This document shows, one piece after another, positions 6,712-7,991 of a stretch of DNA of 7,991 nt. The notes beneath the pieces are model-generated. The model was not told where the DNA came from and did no database searches. It was given only the letters and a program-made list of their open reading frames with translations. The DNA is from Chloroflexota bacterium (GTDB taxonomy: Bacteria; Chloroflexota; UBA4733), in contig JAMDCW010000061.1 of assembly GCA_023489405.1 (NCBI GenBank), positions 1 through 7,991 of the forward strand. The letters run 5' to 3'. A program made the position numbers and the translations under genes. Numbering within the stretch: position 1 is the first letter of the stretch; each line of letters opens with the position of its first letter.

Positions 6712-7530
6712 GTGTCGGAGGAGCTTGCTGCCGCGGCAGCAGTGTTGCAGCAGCCACACGTCAAGCCCACTTGGGGCATTATTCTGGGAAGTGGTTTTGC
6801 CCCATTTCTCGACGCAGTAAAGATCATCCGGTCGGTACCCTTCGCTCAGGTGCCAGGATTGGCCCGGCCTTCCGTCCAGGGACACAGAGGCGTATTTCAC
6901 CTCGGTGAAATTGAAGATATTCCAATCGTCATCGCAGAAGGACGCTTGCACACCTATGAAGGGCTGAGTGCCGTTCAGGCTACACAGCCCATCCGGCTTC
7001 TTGCGCAACTCGGGATTACCCACATGTTACTGACCAATGCGGCCGGTGGAGTAAGTTCTCAATTCCCTGCGGGCTCTTTGATGCTGATACGAGATCACAT
7101 CAACTTTCTCGCTCTCACCGGGTCAAATCCTCTCCGTGGTCCCTTAGCTCCCGACCTTGAGCGGTTTGTCCCAATGGGGAACGCCTACGATCCAGACCTG
7201 AGAACGACTTTTCTCCGTACCGCAGCGGAGCTCCACATTCCTTTAGCAGAGGGCGTGTACGCCATGGTAGGTGGTCCTTCTTATGAAACGCCAGCCGAAC
7301 TCCACTTTCTTCGCACCATCGGGGCTGAAGCCGTAGGAATGTCCACAGCCAATGAGGTCATCGTCGCTAGACAGTTGGGATTGCGTGTGGCAGCCGTCAG
7401 TTGTATTTCGAATAGCGCATTTGGCCCTGAAGCGGGATCAGTTACGCACCACGCTGTGACTGAGGCTGTACGATCGCGTGTGCAGGATGTCGTCCGTTTG
7501 GTACGTGCAGTGCTGCCTCGATGCGTCTAA
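6712..7530 (+). CDS. punA: Purine nucleoside phosphorylase, class I (trimeric type)
   Basis: A 272-residue cytoplasmic enzyme of purine salvage that splits inosine or guanosine (or their deoxy forms) with phosphate, giving the free base and (deoxy)ribose-1-phosphate. Family motifs in order are GIILGSGF (22-29, Ser27 phosphate site), GHRG (His58), EGRLHTYEG (Arg78, His80, Tyr82, Glu83), LLTNAAGG (106-113), VGGPSYETPAE (Glu192, base binding), VGMSTANEV (Met210, Ser211), SNSAFG (Asn234, the purine-contacting asparagine of 6-oxopurine enzymes) and His246/His247. All key residues are present and length fits the 270-280 norm. GTG 6712 starts 3 bases after the recombinase stop; the upstream GGGAAG/GGGG stretch is a weak ribosome binding site, so translation is probably coupled. 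Its stop overlaps the following lipoprotein start by 10 bases. Expression should come from the promoter at 5703-5730. Confidence 0.93.
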   Translation: MSEELAAAAAVLQQPHVKPTWGIILGSGFAPFLDAVKIIRSVPFAQVPGLARPSVQGHRGVFHLGEIEDIPIVIAEGRLHTYEGLSAVQATQPIRLLAQLGITHMLLTNAAGGVSSQFPAGSLMLIRDHINFLALTGSNPLRGPLAPDLERFVPMGNAYDPDLRTTFLRTAAELHIPLAEGVYAMVGGPSYETPAELHFLRTIGAEAVGMSTANEVIVARQLGLRVAAVSCISNSAFGPEAGSVTHHAVTEAVRSRVQDVVRLVRAVLPRCV

Positions 7531-7991
7531 CCGGGATCATCACGCTCGTCATCCTTCTCGTAACGGCTTGTCAAGGCGCATCACCGCCGGATCAACCAAC
7601 GGCGTATGTCACCTCTCCGTCAACAAGCAGAGAGCGTGTACCGGCAACAACGAGCGATGCCCGACTCACATCGTCTGCGCCATTGATGACATCGAGAGCT
7701 TACGTGACTACGGCGACGACCGAAGACTCACCAACTACCCAGGCGGTTGTTACGGCTTCAAACGCTGCTCTGGCGTCTCCGGCGCCCTTCCGCGATCTCA
7801 CAGCAATCGTTGAGCGCATCCGTCCCAATGCATGTTTGGTAGCCGCTACACCACGAACTCAACCAATTCCAGCGATTGGCAGCGTCGAATCCTTCTGGAT
7901 CGATAATGTAACGCAACGAACGCACGAACGTATTGCCGCTGTCCTACGCTGGATTTCTCCTCATGCACTGTGGTATGTGCAGCAAGGTCTG
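7521..7991 (+). CDS. Lipoprotein with Ser/Thr-rich linker, cut by the window end
   Basis: An ATG at 7521, overlapping the phosphorylase stop (ATG...TAA, 10 bases), opens a frame of 157 codons with no stop before the window ends. The product starts MRLTGIITLVILLVTAC, a lipoprotein signal with lipobox LVTAC and lipidated Cys17, so it should be exported and anchored on the outside of the membrane. Residues about 18-90 are rich in Ser, Thr, Ala and Pro with little hydrophobic content, typical of an extracellular linker. From about 90 a folded domain seems to begin (RDLTAIVERIRP, then GSVESFWIDN at 120-129 and AAVLRWISPHALWYVQQG at 139-156). That FW...LR...YV pattern recalls, from memory, the N-terminal module of secreted metallopeptidase-like proteins in Chloroflexota; no catalytic residues are inside the window, so peptidase activity is a guess. 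No strong ribosome binding site; translation is probably coupled to the phosphorylase. Confidence 0.75.
   Translation, partial: MRLTGIITLVILLVTACQGASPPDQPTAYVTSPSTSRERVPATTSDARLTSSAPLMTSRAYVTTATTEDSPTTQAVVTASNAALASPAPFRDLTAIVERIRPNACLVAATPRTQPIPAIGSVESFWIDNVTQRTHERIAAVLRWISPHALWYVQQGL

Noticed and set aside
5776..7023. Minus-strand open frame of 415 codons opposite the recombinase and phosphorylase
   Set aside because: It crosses two well-supported genes and their junction, its translation shows no recognisable motif or domain, and its residue make-up looks like an antisense shadow of GC-biased coding DNA.
7478..7813. 111-codon plus-strand open frame at the phosphorylase end
   Set aside because: It runs in a different frame across the phosphorylase C-terminus and the lipoprotein; the lipoprotein frame has a signal peptide and stays open further.

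Overview
The window reads as ordinary chromosomal DNA of a free-living bacterium, most likely a Chloroflexota lineage. The grounds are inferential: a large YfhO-type membrane protein, a membrane-anchored Asp23-like (AmaP-like) protein, a class I purine nucleoside phosphorylase next to a Xer-like recombinase, and a lipoprotein whose N-terminal module resembles those I associate with secreted Chloroflexota proteins. Starts are mixed ATG/GTG and base composition looks moderately GC-rich. There is no CRISPR array, tRNA, rRNA, transposase or prophage module.

Layout. The left edge carries rpmI (ribosomal protein L35) on the minus strand, ending at 29. The remaining genes are all on the plus strand: a YfhO-family multi-membrane protein (454-3300), an AmaP-like two-helix membrane protein with an Asp23-like domain (3355-3909) and an IlvD/Edd-family dehydratase (3930-5654). 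These three are closely spaced and probably co-transcribed. A 109-base gap then holds a good sigma-70-type promoter. It is followed by a tyrosine-recombinase-fold protein (5764-6708), a purine nucleoside phosphorylase (6712-7530, 3 bases downstream) and the start of a lipoprotein gene (7521 to the window end, overlapping the phosphorylase stop by 10 bases). These last three form a second tight operon.

Functional reading. The first plus-strand group joins two envelope proteins to a dehydratase. The dehydratase has the active-site pattern of sugar-acid (L-arabinonate/D-xylonate type) dehydratases rather than of biosynthetic dihydroxy-acid dehydratase. The second group places purine salvage next to a Xer relative, as seen around xerD and pupG in Bacillus.

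Most notable points: (1) the first 29 bases are an exact reverse-complement copy of 718-746 inside the YfhO gene, beginning right at the rpmI stop codon, which looks like a foldback assembly or amplification junction or the edge of a real inverted duplication; (2) the Xer-like protein keeps the tyrosine, the second arginine and the last histidine but lacks the first catalytic arginine, the lysine and the HxxR histidine; (3) the lipoprotein gene at the right edge is an open frame without a stop in the window and is easily missed. I did not find a clearly new multi-gene system here.
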